64,000 nucleotides of DNA from UBA2589 sp038120095 (GCA_038120095.1 JAYOKZ010000002.1:105167-169166); one strand, 5' to 3'. Shown: positions 45,685 through 55,530, counted from the first letter of the stretch. Notes: generated by a model from the letters alone, not told the origin. Numbers and translations are program-made.

Positions 45685-46948
45685 ATGACCGACAAACATC
45701 TGCGCTGCAGTTTCTGCGGTAAGTCCAAGGAAAGCGTCAAGAAGTTCATTTCCGGACCGAACGTCTTCATCTGTAATGAATGTATCTCGCTCTGCAATGA
45801 GATCCTTGCGGNNNNNNNNNNTCCTTGCGGAGGAGGAAGAACGGGAAGCTCAGGGGCAGCCGGTCACCTCACCGACCCCCGAGGAGATCAAGGGGATTCT
45901 CGATCAGTATGTGATCGGTCAGGAAGCGGCGAAGAAGGCTCTGGCCGTTTCGGTCTACAACCATTATCGACGCGTCAGCCATCAAGGGGTTCTGGATGAC
46001 GTCGAGATCGACAAGGCGAACATTCTCCTGATCGGTCCGACGGGGGTCGGAAAAACGTTGCTTGCCCAGACTCTGGCGCGCACCCTCCACGTACCCTTCA
46101 CCATCGCCGACGCCACGACCCTCACCGAAGCCGGTTACGTCGGTGAAGACGTAGAGAACATCCTCGTACGCCTGCTTCAGGCGGCTGACTTCAATGTTGC
46201 GGAGTGCGAGCGAGGCATCGTCTATATAGACGAAATGGACAAGATCGCTCGGAAATCGGAAAATCCCTCGATCACGCGTGATGTCTCCGGTGAGGGCGTC
46301 CAGCAAGCGCTCCTGAAGATTCTGGAGGGAACGATCGCCAGTGTCCCGCCTCAGGGGGGACGGAAACATCCGCAACAGGAATACATTCAGATCAATACCC
46401 GGAACATCCTCTTCATCTGTGGGGGAGCGTTTGACGGGATGGAGCAAATCATCGAGGCACGGCTCGGCAGGAAGGCCATCGGTTTTGCTGATGGAGAAGG
46501 CGAGCCTGGGGGTCGGAGGGATTCTGCCGGTGGGCTGATGCAGTTCGTCGAGCCGGAAGACCTGCAGCGCTACGGGATCATACCAGAGCTTGTCGGGCGT
46601 CTGCCCGTGAGCGTTCACCTCGACGAACTCGACGAAGAAGCACTCGTGCGTATTCTCCAGGAGCCTCGAAACGCGCTCGTGAAGCAGTATGAAAAGATGT
46701 TCCAACTGGACGGCATCGGTCTGATCTTCGATCAAGAAGCGATCCGCGCCATCGCGAGAAAGACACTGGACCGGAGCACGGGTGCTCGAGGGCTTCGCTC
46801 GATCATCGAGTCCGTGATGCGCGATATCATGTTTGAACTACCATCCCGCAGCGACGTTCGTGAGGTAGTGATCACTCGCGAGTGCATCGAATCGGGGGCA
46901 CAGCCGCTGCTCGTTCTGCACGTGGAGGAGCGCGCGCTGGAAGCATGA
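45685..46948 (+). CDS. clpX: Clp protease ATP-binding subunit ClpX, interrupted by an N gap
   Basis: AAA+ unfoldase that feeds ClpP. The N-terminal zinc-binding domain is CSFCGK...CNECISLC. Ten Ns at 45812-45821 are flanked by the same nine bases (TCCTTGCGG). Deleting the Ns and one copy gives CNEILAEEEER in frame. Then come PEEIKGILDQYVIGQEAAKK, Walker A IGPTGVGKT, Walker B YIDEMDKIA, and the RYGIIPELVGRLPV and STGARGLRSIIE segments. The repaired protein is about 414 residues, as expected. Confidence 0.95.
45812..45821. other. Scaffold gap (10 N) inside clpX
   Basis: Ten unknown bases between two copies of TCCTTGCGG (45803-45811 and 45822-45830). The copies are most simply the overlapping ends of one sequence; the true gap is probably minus nine bases. 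Confidence 0.97.
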
Positions 46949-47020
46949 CGCGAGGCTGAAGGGGCAGCTTCGGCCCTCGAGGGTCCAGGGCTTCCGGGCC
47001 TCCCTTTTGCCGCTTGCCCG

Positions 47021-47043
47021 GTGACCGTACGATACCCGGTCAC
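47021..47043 (+). promoter_or_regulatory. Inverted repeat upstream of lon
   Basis: GTGACCG and CGGTCAC are perfect 7-base arms separated by 9 bases. They end 23 bases before the lon ATG and overlap a weak promoter-like pair (TTGCCG, 18 bases, GATACC). The arm/N9/arm layout resembles a heat-shock repressor operator in geometry, though not in sequence. It could equally be a leader hairpin. Confidence 0.35.
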
Positions 47044-47066
47044 AAGCAGACATCAGGACTCCGGCG

Positions 47067-49520
47067 ATGCTGGCACCGGTGTCCGCCGATCAAACGCCCA
47101 TGCCCACCCTGACCCGGGTCGACGATCACATCGAGGTACCGGATCGGCTCCCTGTAGTCGCCCTGCGAGACCTTGTTTTCTTTCCCTACATCGTTCTCCC
47201 GATCCTCATTGGACGGAGGCGCTCGGTAGCCGCTCTCGAGGCAGCCCAGGGGGAGCAGGGCCTCGTCCTGCTGGTGGCGCAGAAGGATCCGGGCGTCGAT
47301 GACCCGGGCAGCGGAGACCTTTTTCGGGTCGGTACAATCGCGCGTATCGTTCAGGTGTCGCAGCTGCCGGACGGGACGTCGCGCGTCGTCCTCGAAGGCA
47401 TGGGGCGGGCACGGATCAAAAGGCTGACGACGACCACGGAAGCTCTCCGAGCCAAGGTGGATCTGCTCGTGACACGAGAATCGGAGTCGTCCCGGACTCC
47501 CCGCCCGGACGATCCGGGAGCGGTTCTCGAGGACGTCTGTGAGTCCGTGCGGACCCTGTACGCGGACTACGCTCGACTCCATGACCGGATTCCCGAGGAG
47601 CTCTCCACCATGCTCTCAGCCGACGGGGATCGGGTGCGTTTCGCCCACCTCGTAGCGGGTCACCTGATTCTTCCGTCTGTTGAAAAGCAGGAGGTGCTGG
47701 AGGCAGTCCGGCTGCTCGATCAACTCAATGCTCTCCGTGAAATGCTGATCCGGGAGATCGAGATCCTCCGGATCGAGCGGAAGCTGGATCGGCAGATCCA
47801 GCTCCAGCTGGGGGGCAAGGGAAGCCCTTTTGATCTATCCCCGGGATCGGGTCGGGAATCAGCAGCTCAGGACCGGGAGGAGTGGCAGGAAATCGCCGAC
47901 CAGATCGAAGAAGCCGGCCTGCCAGACTACGCGCGAGCCCGAGCCGAGAAGGAGCTCTCGCGACTTCGCAAGCTGAACCCGGTAGCGCCGGAAGCAGCGG
48001 TGATCCGGACGCACCTCGACTGGCTGGTGTCCTTGCCGTGGCACCAGCGAACCGAGGACAACCTGAATGTCTCCCATGCATCGGCCGTCCTCGACGCTGA
48101 GCACTTCGGTCTGGGGGAGGTGAAAGAGAGGATCCTCGAGCACGTCGCCGTCCTATCCCTCGTGAAGGAGATGCGGGGGCCGATCCTGTGCCTGGTCGGA
48201 CCACCCGGCGTGGGTAAGACATCTCTGGGTAGCAGCATCGCGAGAGCCCTCGACCGTGAATTCGTCCGGGTAAGCCTCGGTGGCGTTCGGGATGAGGCTG
48301 AGATCCGGGGTCATCGGCGAACCTATGTGGGTGCGCTCCCGGGGCGGATCATCCAGGGGATGCGGCGCAGCGGCTCGGCGAATCCCGTGTTCCTCCTGGA
48401 TGAGATCGACAAGATGGCTCGCGACTTCCATGGGGATCCGGGGGCAGCCCTCCTCGAAGTGCTGGACCCGGCCCAGAACAAGTTCTTCACGGATCACTAC
48501 CTCGAGCTCGAGTATGATCTGTCCGACGTGCTCTTCATCGCGACCGCAAACACCCTCCAGGACGTCCCGGAGCCCCTGCGGGATCGAATGGAAGTCATTC
48601 GGCTACCGGGCTATCTCGACACGGAGAAACGCGAGATTGCGCAGCGGTTCCTCTGGCCCCGACAGGCAACGCAGCACGGGCTGGCCGCAGAGACCGTGTC
48701 ATTGGCTCCCGATGCCCTTCACGAAATCATTGCCCGGCACACCCGGGAAGCAGGCGTCCGGGAGTTGAATCGCCGACTGTCACGTATCGCTCGAAAGCTC
48801 GCCCGCTCCGTGGCGGATGGGGACAAACCCATCGCCACCGTGGAGCCGCGTCACCTCAAGGAGCTGCTCGGCCCTCCCTCCTATCAGCCGCCGGATCGCG
48901 ACGACGATACGGACCGGATCGGGATCGCGAATGGGCTGGCGTGGACATCGGCAGGTGGCGAAGTCATGGATGTAGAAGTCGCCATCGTGGCAGGGAGTGG
49001 AAACCTTCGCCTGACAGGAACACTCGGGGACGTCATGAAGGAGTCGGCCCAGGCTGCCGTCACCTATGCGCGATCTCGGGCAATGGTGCTCGGGCTGGAT
49101 CCGCACTTCCATGAGAAGATCGATGTTCACGTGCACATGCCCGAGGGGGCGACGCCCAAGGATGGACCTTCAGCGGGGATCACAATCGCAGTCGCATTGA
49201 TCTCAGCACTCACCGACATCCCGACCAGAGGAGACGTCGCGATGACGGGAGAGATCACCCTGCGGGGACGGGTCATCGGAGTCGGGGGCGTCAAGGAAAA
49301 GGCAGTCGCTGCTCTGCGAGGAGGAATGACCCGGGTGGTTCTCCCCTTCGCGAACGAGACCGACCTGGAGACGTTGCCTCAAGAAGTACTCGACGCCGTT
49401 GACTTCGATCTCGTCAAGACGATGGACGAGGTGATGACCGCCGTGCTGGCGAGGCTTCCAGTCGAGCGCCGTACCCTGACTTCGGACGCGGGCACCGGGG
49501 TCTCAGCCCCGCACGGATGA
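47067..49520 (+). CDS. lon: ATP-dependent protease Lon
   Basis: Homo-hexameric AAA+ serine protease for damaged and regulatory proteins. The 817-residue product has an N-terminal LON substrate domain (RLPVVALRDLVFFPYIVLPILIGRR), Walker A LVGPPGVGKTSLGSSIA, Walker B PVFLLDEIDKM and the Ser-Lys dyad region PEGATPKDGPSAGITIAVAL. AGGA lies eight bases before the chosen ATG; a second ATG at 47100 is possible. The stop overlaps the engB start (ATGA). Confidence 0.97.
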   Translation: MLAPVSADQTPMPTLTRVDDHIEVPDRLPVVALRDLVFFPYIVLPILIGRRRSVAALEAAQGEQGLVLLVAQKDPGVDDPGSGDLFRVGTIARIVQVSQLPDGTSRVVLEGMGRARIKRLTTTTEALRAKVDLLVTRESESSRTPRPDDPGAVLEDVCESVRTLYADYARLHDRIPEELSTMLSADGDRVRFAHLVAGHLILPSVEKQEVLEAVRLLDQLNALREMLIREIEILRIERKLDRQIQLQLGGKGSPFDLSPGSGRESAAQDREEWQEIADQIEEAGLPDYARARAEKELSRLRKLNPVAPEAAVIRTHLDWLVSLPWHQRTEDNLNVSHASAVLDAEHFGLGEVKERILEHVAVLSLVKEMRGPILCLVGPPGVGKTSLGSSIARALDREFVRVSLGGVRDEAEIRGHRRTYVGALPGRIIQGMRRSGSANPVFLLDEIDKMARDFHGDPGAALLEVLDPAQNKFFTDHYLELEYDLSDVLFIATANTLQDVPEPLRDRMEVIRLPGYLDTEKREIAQRFLWPRQATQHGLAAETVSLAPDALHEIIARHTREAGVRELNRRLSRIARKLARSVADGDKPIATVEPRHLKELLGPPSYQPPDRDDDTDRIGIANGLAWTSAGGEVMDVEVAIVAGSGNLRLTGTLGDVMKESAQAAVTYARSRAMVLGLDPHFHEKIDVHVHMPEGATPKDGPSAGITIAVALISALTDIPTRGDVAMTGEITLRGRVIGVGGVKEKAVAALRGGMTRVVLPFANETDLETLPQEVLDAVDFDLVKTMDEVMTAVLARLPVERRTLTSDAGTGVSAPHG

Positions 49521-50119
49521 AGATTCGTTCGGTCTCCTATGCGGGGACGATCGCGCGGCGCGAGGGTCCTGCGCCGGGCACTCTGCCCCAGGTCGCCTTC
49601 TCCGGACGATCCAACGTGGGCAAGTCATCGCTCATCAATACACTCCTCCAGCGTACGCGCAGCAAGATCGCACACGTCTCGGCCAAACCGGGCAAGACCC
49701 AGGCGTTGAACTTCTACGAGGTCAACACGCAATTCTACCTCGTGGATCTTCCCGGTTATGGGTACGCCAAAGTCCCCGAAGCCATGCGGGATGCGTGGGG
49801 TGATCTCATCGAATGGTATCTCGGGGAGTCAGGAGAAGTCCGAGGTGTCGTACATCTGGTCGACGCTCGCCACCAGCCAACCGCTCACGACCTACGCATG
49901 GTCGAGTACCTGGCGAAGGTGGAGTTACCCACACTTCTGGTCCTGACGAAAATCGATAAACTGAAGCGCAGCGAGCGGGAACGTTCGATCGAGCGAGCGC
50001 TGACCACACTCGACATCGCCGAAGCCCAGTTACTGCCCTTCTCCTCGAAAACGGGAGAGGGACGCGAGGACCTTCTCGAGGCGCTCGAAGGACTCCTACA
50101 TGACCAGGACAGACCGTGA
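49517..50119 (+). CDS. engB: Ribosome-biogenesis GTPase EngB/YsxC
   Basis: Small GTPase needed for 50S subunit assembly. The 200-residue product has G1 FSGRSNVGKSSLI, G2/T region KPGKTQALNFYEVN, G3 VDLPGYGYA, G4 LTKIDKLK and G5 FSSKTGEG. Coupling to lon by ATGA and to the lipoprotein gene by GTGA makes a three-gene unit. Confidence 0.96.
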   Translation: MKIRSVSYAGTIARREGPAPGTLPQVAFSGRSNVGKSSLINTLLQRTRSKIAHVSAKPGKTQALNFYEVNTQFYLVDLPGYGYAKVPEAMRDAWGDLIEWYLGESGEVRGVVHLVDARHQPTAHDLRMVEYLAKVELPTLLVLTKIDKLKRSERERSIERALTTLDIAEAQLLPFSSKTGEGREDLLEALEGLLHDQDRP

Positions 50120-50772
50120 ATTCGGGTGATCGGCGCCACACCCGCTGTCCAGCAGTCCCTGGATCCTCTTCGTCAGGCTCCGGGATGGGCGCCTTGCTGA
50201 TCGCGAGCGCCATGGTTTCTGCGTGCATGATCGCACCGGTGTCGGAGACGTCGATCCCCAATACGGCCACCGCCATCCTTCCGCCGAGTGGTTTCGGGTC
50301 GCTCATGCAATCCGAAGTATCCATCTCTCTGACAAGTCGCGACCTGGAAATCCTCGTGACCCCACTCGACGAAAGCGTGATCCGAGTGACGGCACCCGAT
50401 ACCGAGGAACGACTCCGCAGGATCACCGCAACCCACAGTCACCGACTTCCTGCCGATGCCACGTACGTTCTCGTGTCGTTTTTCACGGCGCAGGCCGATG
50501 TGGCTTTCGTACCGGAAGAACTCCAGTTCGTAGCGCAGGGGATCCGCGTCCTCCCCTCGGGAATTGCACCCATTACCCCGGGATGGCAGCAACGCCGAGT
50601 ACTGCAGCGTCAGACGGAACTGGCAGTCTACGCGTTCCCCCCCAGTGTGGACCTCGAGTCCGAACTGGTCCTGGTCTATGGCTTCGACCAGACCCGGACG
50701 TGGAGCGGGATCCTTCCCCGGATTCAGGCCGAGCGAGCGCGAGCGCGAGCGCGAGCCGCGCGCGAGCCATGA
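50116..50772 (+). CDS. Lipoprotein of unknown function
   Basis: A 218-residue product that starts with GTG in a 4-base overlap with engB. The basic N-region is followed by a hydrophobic core (MGALLIASAMVSAC) with a lipobox-like SAC. The mature part has beta-rich patterns (ATYVLVSFFTAQADVAFVPEEL, LVLVYGFDQ) and no motif I know. It ends in an Ala-Arg dipeptide run encoded by GAGCGC repeats. It is the last gene of the lon unit. Confidence 0.6.
   Translation: MNSGDRRHTRCPAVPGSSSSGSGMGALLIASAMVSACMIAPVSETSIPNTATAILPPSGFGSLMQSEVSISLTSRDLEILVTPLDESVIRVTAPDTEERLRRITATHSHRLPADATYVLVSFFTAQADVAFVPEELQFVAQGIRVLPSGIAPITPGWQQRRVLQRQTELAVYAFPPSVDLESELVLVYGFDQTRTWSGILPRIQAERARARARAAREP
50731..50756 (+). repeat. 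Hexanucleotide repeat coding Arg-Ala
   Basis: About four tandem units of GAGCGC/GCGAGC within the 3' end of the lipoprotein gene encode an Ala-Arg repeat. In-frame copy-number change would alter only the tail length. Confidence 0.7.
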
Positions 50773-50794
50773 CAGCTCGTCAGACTGGGGTTGA

Positions 50795-52372
50795 TCAGCT
50801 ATCGAGGCCGTATTTCGAAATCTTTCGATACAGCGTGCGCTCGCCGATGCCGAGAATTTCGGCAGCTTTTCGGCGGTTTCCCTCTACCTCGTGCAGGGCG
50901 GCTTCGATCGCCGCTCGTTCCATATCGTCGATCGTCATCCCACGTCGGTAGACGATCACATCGCCATCGTCCGATTCCGTGGCCGAAGGTTCCTCGCCAG
51001 GGACGTACGCTGGGATCTCGATGCCGGCGGGAATTTCGATCTCTCCTGATGCGAGCGATCCCAGGAACGCCGGCGGCGTTCCGCCTCCCCCCATCCCACC
51101 GCGATAGGCCTCGAACTCCCGTCGCAGGTCATCCATATCCACCCGGAGTTCGACGAGCGTTCGGAACACGAATTCCAACTCCGGTCGCAAGCCCGTGCCG
51201 GCTCCCGCTACCTCTCCGGACGAGCTGGCGGCACGCGGAATCGGTGCCGGAAGAAGCGCCTCCCCACCGTCTCGCACTTCGTCGGGGATGTCTTCCGGTC
51301 GAATGACTCGTCCGGGAGCCAGCACCACCATCGACTCCACCATGTTCCTGAGCTCACGGATGTTTCCGGGCCAGCTGTAGTCGACCAGGATCTGTAAAGC
51401 GTCCGGTGAAATGCCGGGGAATGGTTTTTCATTGTGATCTGAGACATCACGCACGAACTGGCGGACCAGCAGCGGAATATCTGCCCGACGCTCACGCAGT
51501 GCCGGAAGCTCGATCCCGAGGACATTGAGACGGAAGTAGAGATCTCTTCGGAACTGGCCGAGCGCCACCAGCTGCCGCATGTCCTGATTCGTCGCAGCAA
51601 CGATGCGGACATCGACCTTGATCGTGGTCTCACCGCCTACGCGGTGAAACTCTCTTTGCTCAAGCACCCTGAGAAGCTTGGTTTGGGTCGCGAGCGGCAT
51701 CTCCCCCACCTCGTCGAGGAAGATGGTACCCCCATCTGCCAGCTCGAAGAGTCCCTTTCGCGCATCGATCGCTCCGGTGAACGCTCCCTTTTCATGCCCG
51801 AAGAGTTCGGACTCCAGGATGGTCTCGGACAGCGCGGCCACGTTGACCGCGATGAACGGCCGGTGACGTCGCGGAGAGAGCGCATGAATTCCCCGCGCGA
51901 CCAGTTCCTTGCCCGTGCCTGATTCACCCGTTACGAGAACCGTGGAGCTGGCCGGAGCGATCTGAACGACGCGCTCGAGCACCTGCCTCATCGCGTCGGT
52001 CTGCCCGACAATGCCAGTGATGGCCCGGAGTCGCTCCCGCTCGATCGCACGGCTGCCGAGGAGCACCACATCGTCGAGGTTCACGTCCGCCGGGAATACC
52101 TCATCGAAGCCGAAGTCACCGCCCTTCAGCTCTCGTCCGTGCGAAACGACGAAAACGGGCAACCGAAGCTCTGACTTCGCCTGGAGTCCCAGTCTACTGG
52201 AGCCATCTCGGTCCACGCCGGTCACGATCAGGACACTCGGAGCGCTTGAATCCACCAGCTGCTCGGTCGGGGTAACGAGCTCGGTCTCGTATCCGGCCGC
52301 TTCAAAACGCGCGCGCAGGTCACCCGCCGACGGCAGATCGTGCGTCGAGATCAACGCCCGTCCATCAACCAT
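50795..52372 (-). CDS. Sigma-54-dependent transcriptional activator
   Basis: An NtrC-type bacterial enhancer-binding protein of 525 residues. The first ~110 residues resemble a receiver fold but lack a clear acidic pocket and phosphoacceptor Asp, so regulation is probably not by classical phosphorelay. The AAA+ domain is intact: GESGTGKE (149-156), GAFTGA (196-201) contacting sigma-54, GGTIFLDE and the FRRDLYFRLNVLGIELPALRER region. A Fis-type helix-turn-helix ends the protein (GNRRKAAEILGIGERTLYRKI). I chose the ATG with AGAGGGA five bases upstream; it overlaps mogA by 8 bases. Confidence 0.9.
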   Translation of the reverse strand: MVDGRALISTHDLPSAGDLRARFEAAGYETELVTPTEQLVDSSAPSVLIVTGVDRDGSSRLGLQAKSELRLPVFVVSHGRELKGGDFGFDEVFPADVNLDDVVLLGSRAIERERLRAITGIVGQTDAMRQVLERVVQIAPASSTVLVTGESGTGKELVARGIHALSPRRHRPFIAVNVAALSETILESELFGHEKGAFTGAIDARKGLFELADGGTIFLDEVGEMPLATQTKLLRVLEQREFHRVGGETTIKVDVRIVAATNQDMRQLVALGQFRRDLYFRLNVLGIELPALRERRADIPLLVRQFVRDVSDHNEKPFPGISPDALQILVDYSWPGNIRELRNMVESMVVLAPGRVIRPEDIPDEVRDGGEALLPAPIPRAASSSGEVAGAGTGLRPELEFVFRTLVELRVDMDDLRREFEAYRGGMGGGGTPPAFLGSLASGEIEIPAGIEIPAYVPGEEPSATESDDGDVIVYRRGMTIDDMERAAIEAALHEVEGNRRKAAEILGIGERTLYRKISKYGLDS

Positions 52373-52892
52373 GACGGTCCCTCTTCGGGCCATGGGGAGC
52401 ATCCCCTCCTCGCAGCAGCGCCACAGCGTGATCGATGATCGGAGCGAGGACTGAAAGACCGTCCGACACTCCCCCGGGGCTGCCGGGAAGATTTACGATC
52501 AAGGTTCTACCCCGGGTACCGGCTACACCTCGCGAGAGAATGGAGTGGGGCGTCGCGCTCAGGCCCTGCCGACGAATTTCTTCCGATATGCCCGGGGCCT
52601 CACGGTCGATCACCGCCCGTGTCGCCTCCGGGGTGACGTCACGAAGGGTGAGTCCTGTTCCTCCCGTCGTGACGATGGCGTCCACCCCGGCATCCGCCCA
52701 CCGTGTCAGCACTGCGACAATCTGTGAGGTCTCATCGGGAACAATCGCACGCTCCACCACCCGATACCCTCTTTCTTCGCACCACTGCACGATCCTGGTA
52801 CCACTGGTGTCATCACGCTCCCCGGCAGCCGATCGATCACTGACTGTCAGAACGCCCAGAGACAGCCGAGGCTGGCGGGTTGGTCCGGTCAT
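52365..52892 (-). CDS. Molybdopterin adenylyltransferase-type protein (MogA/MoaB)
   Basis: Adenylylates molybdopterin before MoeA inserts molybdate. The 175-residue product has LGVLTVSDRSAAGERDDTSG, VPDETSQI, AIVTTGGTGLTLRDVTPEATRAV and NLPGSPGGVSDGL. These fit MogA or MoaB, which cannot be safely separated here. It starts 10 bases after gcvT. MoeA is encoded separately near 5.3-6.7 kb. Confidence 0.9.
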   Translation of the reverse strand: MTGPTRQPRLSLGVLTVSDRSAAGERDDTSGTRIVQWCEERGYRVVERAIVPDETSQIVAVLTRWADAGVDAIVTTGGTGLTLRDVTPEATRAVIDREAPGISEEIRRQGLSATPHSILSRGVAGTRGRTLIVNLPGSPGGVSDGLSVLAPIIDHAVALLRGGDAPHGPKRDRHG

Positions 52893-52902
52893 CGCGACGT
52901 AC

Positions 52903-54012
52903 TCAACGCCGGATCGAACCCTCTGTGTAGAACGGCGGGCGCTGAACAACCGCGTCGACCAGACGGCCACGAGCGTCTACCTGTACCTCCGTCCCGCCCT
53001 TGGAAAGCTCTACCGGAACGTACGCCAGAGCGATCCCCATACCGAGCGACGGGCTGACGGTCCCACTGGTCACGCGACCGACGACCTTCCCATCCGAGAC
53101 GACGTCGTATCCCGGACGGGGAAAGCCCTTGCCGGTGAGGCGCAGACCAACAAGACGCCGAGCGACACCAGACTCTTTCTGGGAGGCGAGGGCATCACGA
53201 CCGACGAAGTCCCCTTTGTCGACCTTCGTCACCCAACCGAGCCCGGACTCCAGCGCGGTGTGCGTCTCATCCAGATCATTTCCGTACAGAGCGTACCCGA
53301 CCTCCAGCCGAAGAGAGTCTCGAGAACCGAGGCCTGCCGGTATCAAGCCTGACTCACGTCCCTCATCCATGAGGGCACCCCACAGTTCTGACGCATGAGC
53401 TGCAGGTACATAAAGCTCGAATCCGTCCTCTCCTGTGTATCCGGTGCCGCTGATCACCGCAGGGATACCGGCCACCTCACCCTCCCTGAAGCGGTAATAC
53501 TGAACCGTGTCGACGTCGATGCTGGCCAACGGACGCAGGATGTCTCGGGCCTTCGGCCCCTGCAGCGCAAGCAGAGCCGTTTCATCTGACACGTCCTCCA
53601 GTTCGACATCGAAGTCCGCAGCATGCTCCGAGATCCACGCCCAGTCCTTCGCGAGATTGGCCGCGTTCACCACGAGCATGTAACGATCTGCGAACCGATA
53701 GATGATCAGATCGTCGATGACACAACCGCTCTCCAGACACATGGCCGAGTACTGAGCCTGTCCAACCTCGATGGTCGAAGCGTCATTGACAGAGACTCTC
53801 TGAACCAGATCGAGCGCCTGACGACCTCGAACGATGAACTCCCCCATGTGAGATACGTCGAAGAGTCCCGCGGCCTGACGAACGGCCAGGTGCTCCGCCG
53901 TGATACCCGTGGGGTACTGCACGGGCATCGAATAGCCGGCGAACGGCACCATCTTGCCACCGAGCGCGATGTGCTCGTCGTTCAGTGGAGTGAGCTTCAG
54001 CGAATCGGACAC
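52903..54012 (-). CDS. gcvT: Glycine cleavage system T protein
   Basis: Aminomethyltransferase that moves the methylene group of glycine to tetrahydrofolate. The 369-residue product has FAGYSMPVQYPTGITAEHLAVRQAAGLFDVSHMGEF, TGYTGEDGFELYVP, GLGSRDSLRLEVGYALYG and a C-terminal GCV_T barrel. The start is GTG. The gcvH and gcvP genes are not in the window; hslU precedes it by about 50 bases. Confidence 0.94.
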   Translation of the reverse strand: MSDSLKLTPLNDEHIALGGKMVPFAGYSMPVQYPTGITAEHLAVRQAAGLFDVSHMGEFIVRGRQALDLVQRVSVNDASTIEVGQAQYSAMCLESGCVIDDLIIYRFADRYMLVVNAANLAKDWAWISEHAADFDVELEDVSDETALLALQGPKARDILRPLASIDVDTVQYYRFREGEVAGIPAVISGTGYTGEDGFELYVPAAHASELWGALMDEGRESGLIPAGLGSRDSLRLEVGYALYGNDLDETHTALESGLGWVTKVDKGDFVGRDALASQKESGVARRLVGLRLTGKGFPRPGYDVVSDGKVVGRVTSGTVSPSLGMGIALAYVPVELSKGGTEVQVDARGRLVDAVVQRPPFYTEGSIRR

Positions 54013-54060
54013 AGTGTGAGCCTCGTGTGGGTGGAGCGCTCGAGAAGCAGCGCGTCGAGT

Positions 54061-55530
54061 CTAGAGTATGTAGCGACTGAGATCCTCGTCCTGTGCGACG
54101 TCATTGAGACGGGTCTGCACGAGAGCACGATCGACAAGGACGGGATCCCCGGCCCCCTCGGGAAGGTCGAACATCACGTCCTCAAGCAGCGTCGTGAGCA
54201 CCGTACGCAAACGGCGGGCCCCGATGTTCTCCATCCTTTCATTGAGTTCCATGGCGATTCGGGCGATCTCGTCGACTCCGTCATCCGAGAACTCGATGGA
54301 CCCGCCCTCCGTCTCCACGAGAGCACGGTACTGGTCCAGAAGCGCATTCTTCGGCTCCTTGAGAATCCTGACGAACTCCTCCTGACCGAGCGTCTGAAGC
54401 TCTACTCGGATCGGGAAACGACCCTGAAGCTCCGGGATGAGATCCGACGGCTTTGCGACATGGAACGCCCCGGCTGCGATGAATAGGATGTGGTCGGTGC
54501 GGACGAGGCCGTACTTCGTTGCGACGGTCGAGCCCTCGACGATGGGCAGAAGATCGCGCTGGACCCCCTCTCTGCTCACATCCGGCCCCCGCCCTCCGCG
54601 CTCCCCGGCGACCTTGTCGATCTCGTCGAGGAAGACGATCCCCATCTCTTCCGCCCGGTACAGCGCCTCATGGACGACCTCATCCATGTCGATGAGCTTG
54701 TCGAGTTCATCCTGCAGCAGAACCCGACGAGCTTCCGCGACCGAGACGGTTCGACGCTTGGTTTTCTTCGGAAGCATGTCCTGCAGCATTTCAGTGAAGT
54801 TGTGGTCCATCCCTTCACCGCCTCCCATCGGGATCATCATGCCATCGATGGACGGAGACTGCGTGACCTCAATCTCGACCTCGCGCTCCTCGAGCTTTCC
54901 GTCCATCAGCAGCGCGCCGAGCTTCTCGCGCGTCCGAGCCCGGCGTTCCTGCCCGTCGCCGTTTTGAGCCTCGACCCCGGATGGGCCCGCCACGAAGACG
55001 TTGGCAGACTCGGATGGGGCCTGAGGCTCAGGGTTGGTCACCGGCAGGAGCAGGTCGAGAATACGCTCGAAGACCCGCTGCTCAGCCGTGGCTTGGACTT
55101 CGTACTCACGGTCGGCTCGGACGAGGTTGATCGATATGTCGACAAGATCGCGGATCATGGATTCGACATCGCGTCCCACGTAACCCACTTCCGTGAATTT
55201 CGACGCCTCGACCTTCAGAAATGGAGCACCGGCCAGCCGTGCGAGCCTGCGAGCGATCTCGGTCTTTCCAACCCCGGTCGGCCCGATCAAGATCAGGTTG
55301 TTGGGCGCAATCTCATGCCGCATCTCCTCCTCGACCCGCTGCCGGCGCCAACGGTTCCGAAGGACGATCGCCACCGCCTTCTTGGCGTCTTGCTGACCGA
55401 TGATGTACTTGTCCAGCTCGGCTACGATTTGTCGAGGGGTCAGCTCGTCAAGCCAGACAAGTTCTTCACCCTCTTCTGCCGGTGCCGCCTGCGTGACCTC
55501 ACCTTCCGTGGGAAGCACTTCGGTCGTCAT
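54061..55530 (-). CDS. hslU: ATP-dependent protease ATPase subunit HslU
   Basis: Hexameric AAA+ unfoldase of the HslUV protease. The 489-residue product has PRQIVAELDKYIIGQQDAKKAVAI, Walker A IGPTGVGKTEIARRLA, the pore region EVGYVGRDVESMI, Walker B IVFLDEIDKVA and the sensor segment LQGRFPIRVELQTL. The intermediate I-domain is slightly longer than in Escherichia coli. It overlaps the hslV stop by ATGA. Confidence 0.97.
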   Translation of the reverse strand: MTTEVLPTEGEVTQAAPAEEGEELVWLDELTPRQIVAELDKYIIGQQDAKKAVAIVLRNRWRRQRVEEEMRHEIAPNNLILIGPTGVGKTEIARRLARLAGAPFLKVEASKFTEVGYVGRDVESMIRDLVDISINLVRADREYEVQATAEQRVFERILDLLLPVTNPEPQAPSESANVFVAGPSGVEAQNGDGQERRARTREKLGALLMDGKLEEREVEIEVTQSPSIDGMMIPMGGGEGMDHNFTEMLQDMLPKKTKRRTVSVAEARRVLLQDELDKLIDMDEVVHEALYRAEEMGIVFLDEIDKVAGERGGRGPDVSREGVQRDLLPIVEGSTVATKYGLVRTDHILFIAAGAFHVAKPSDLIPELQGRFPIRVELQTLGQEEFVRILKEPKNALLDQYRALVETEGGSIEFSDDGVDEIARIAMELNERMENIGARRLRTVLTTLLEDVMFDLPEGAGDPVLVDRALVQTRLNDVAQDEDLSRYIL

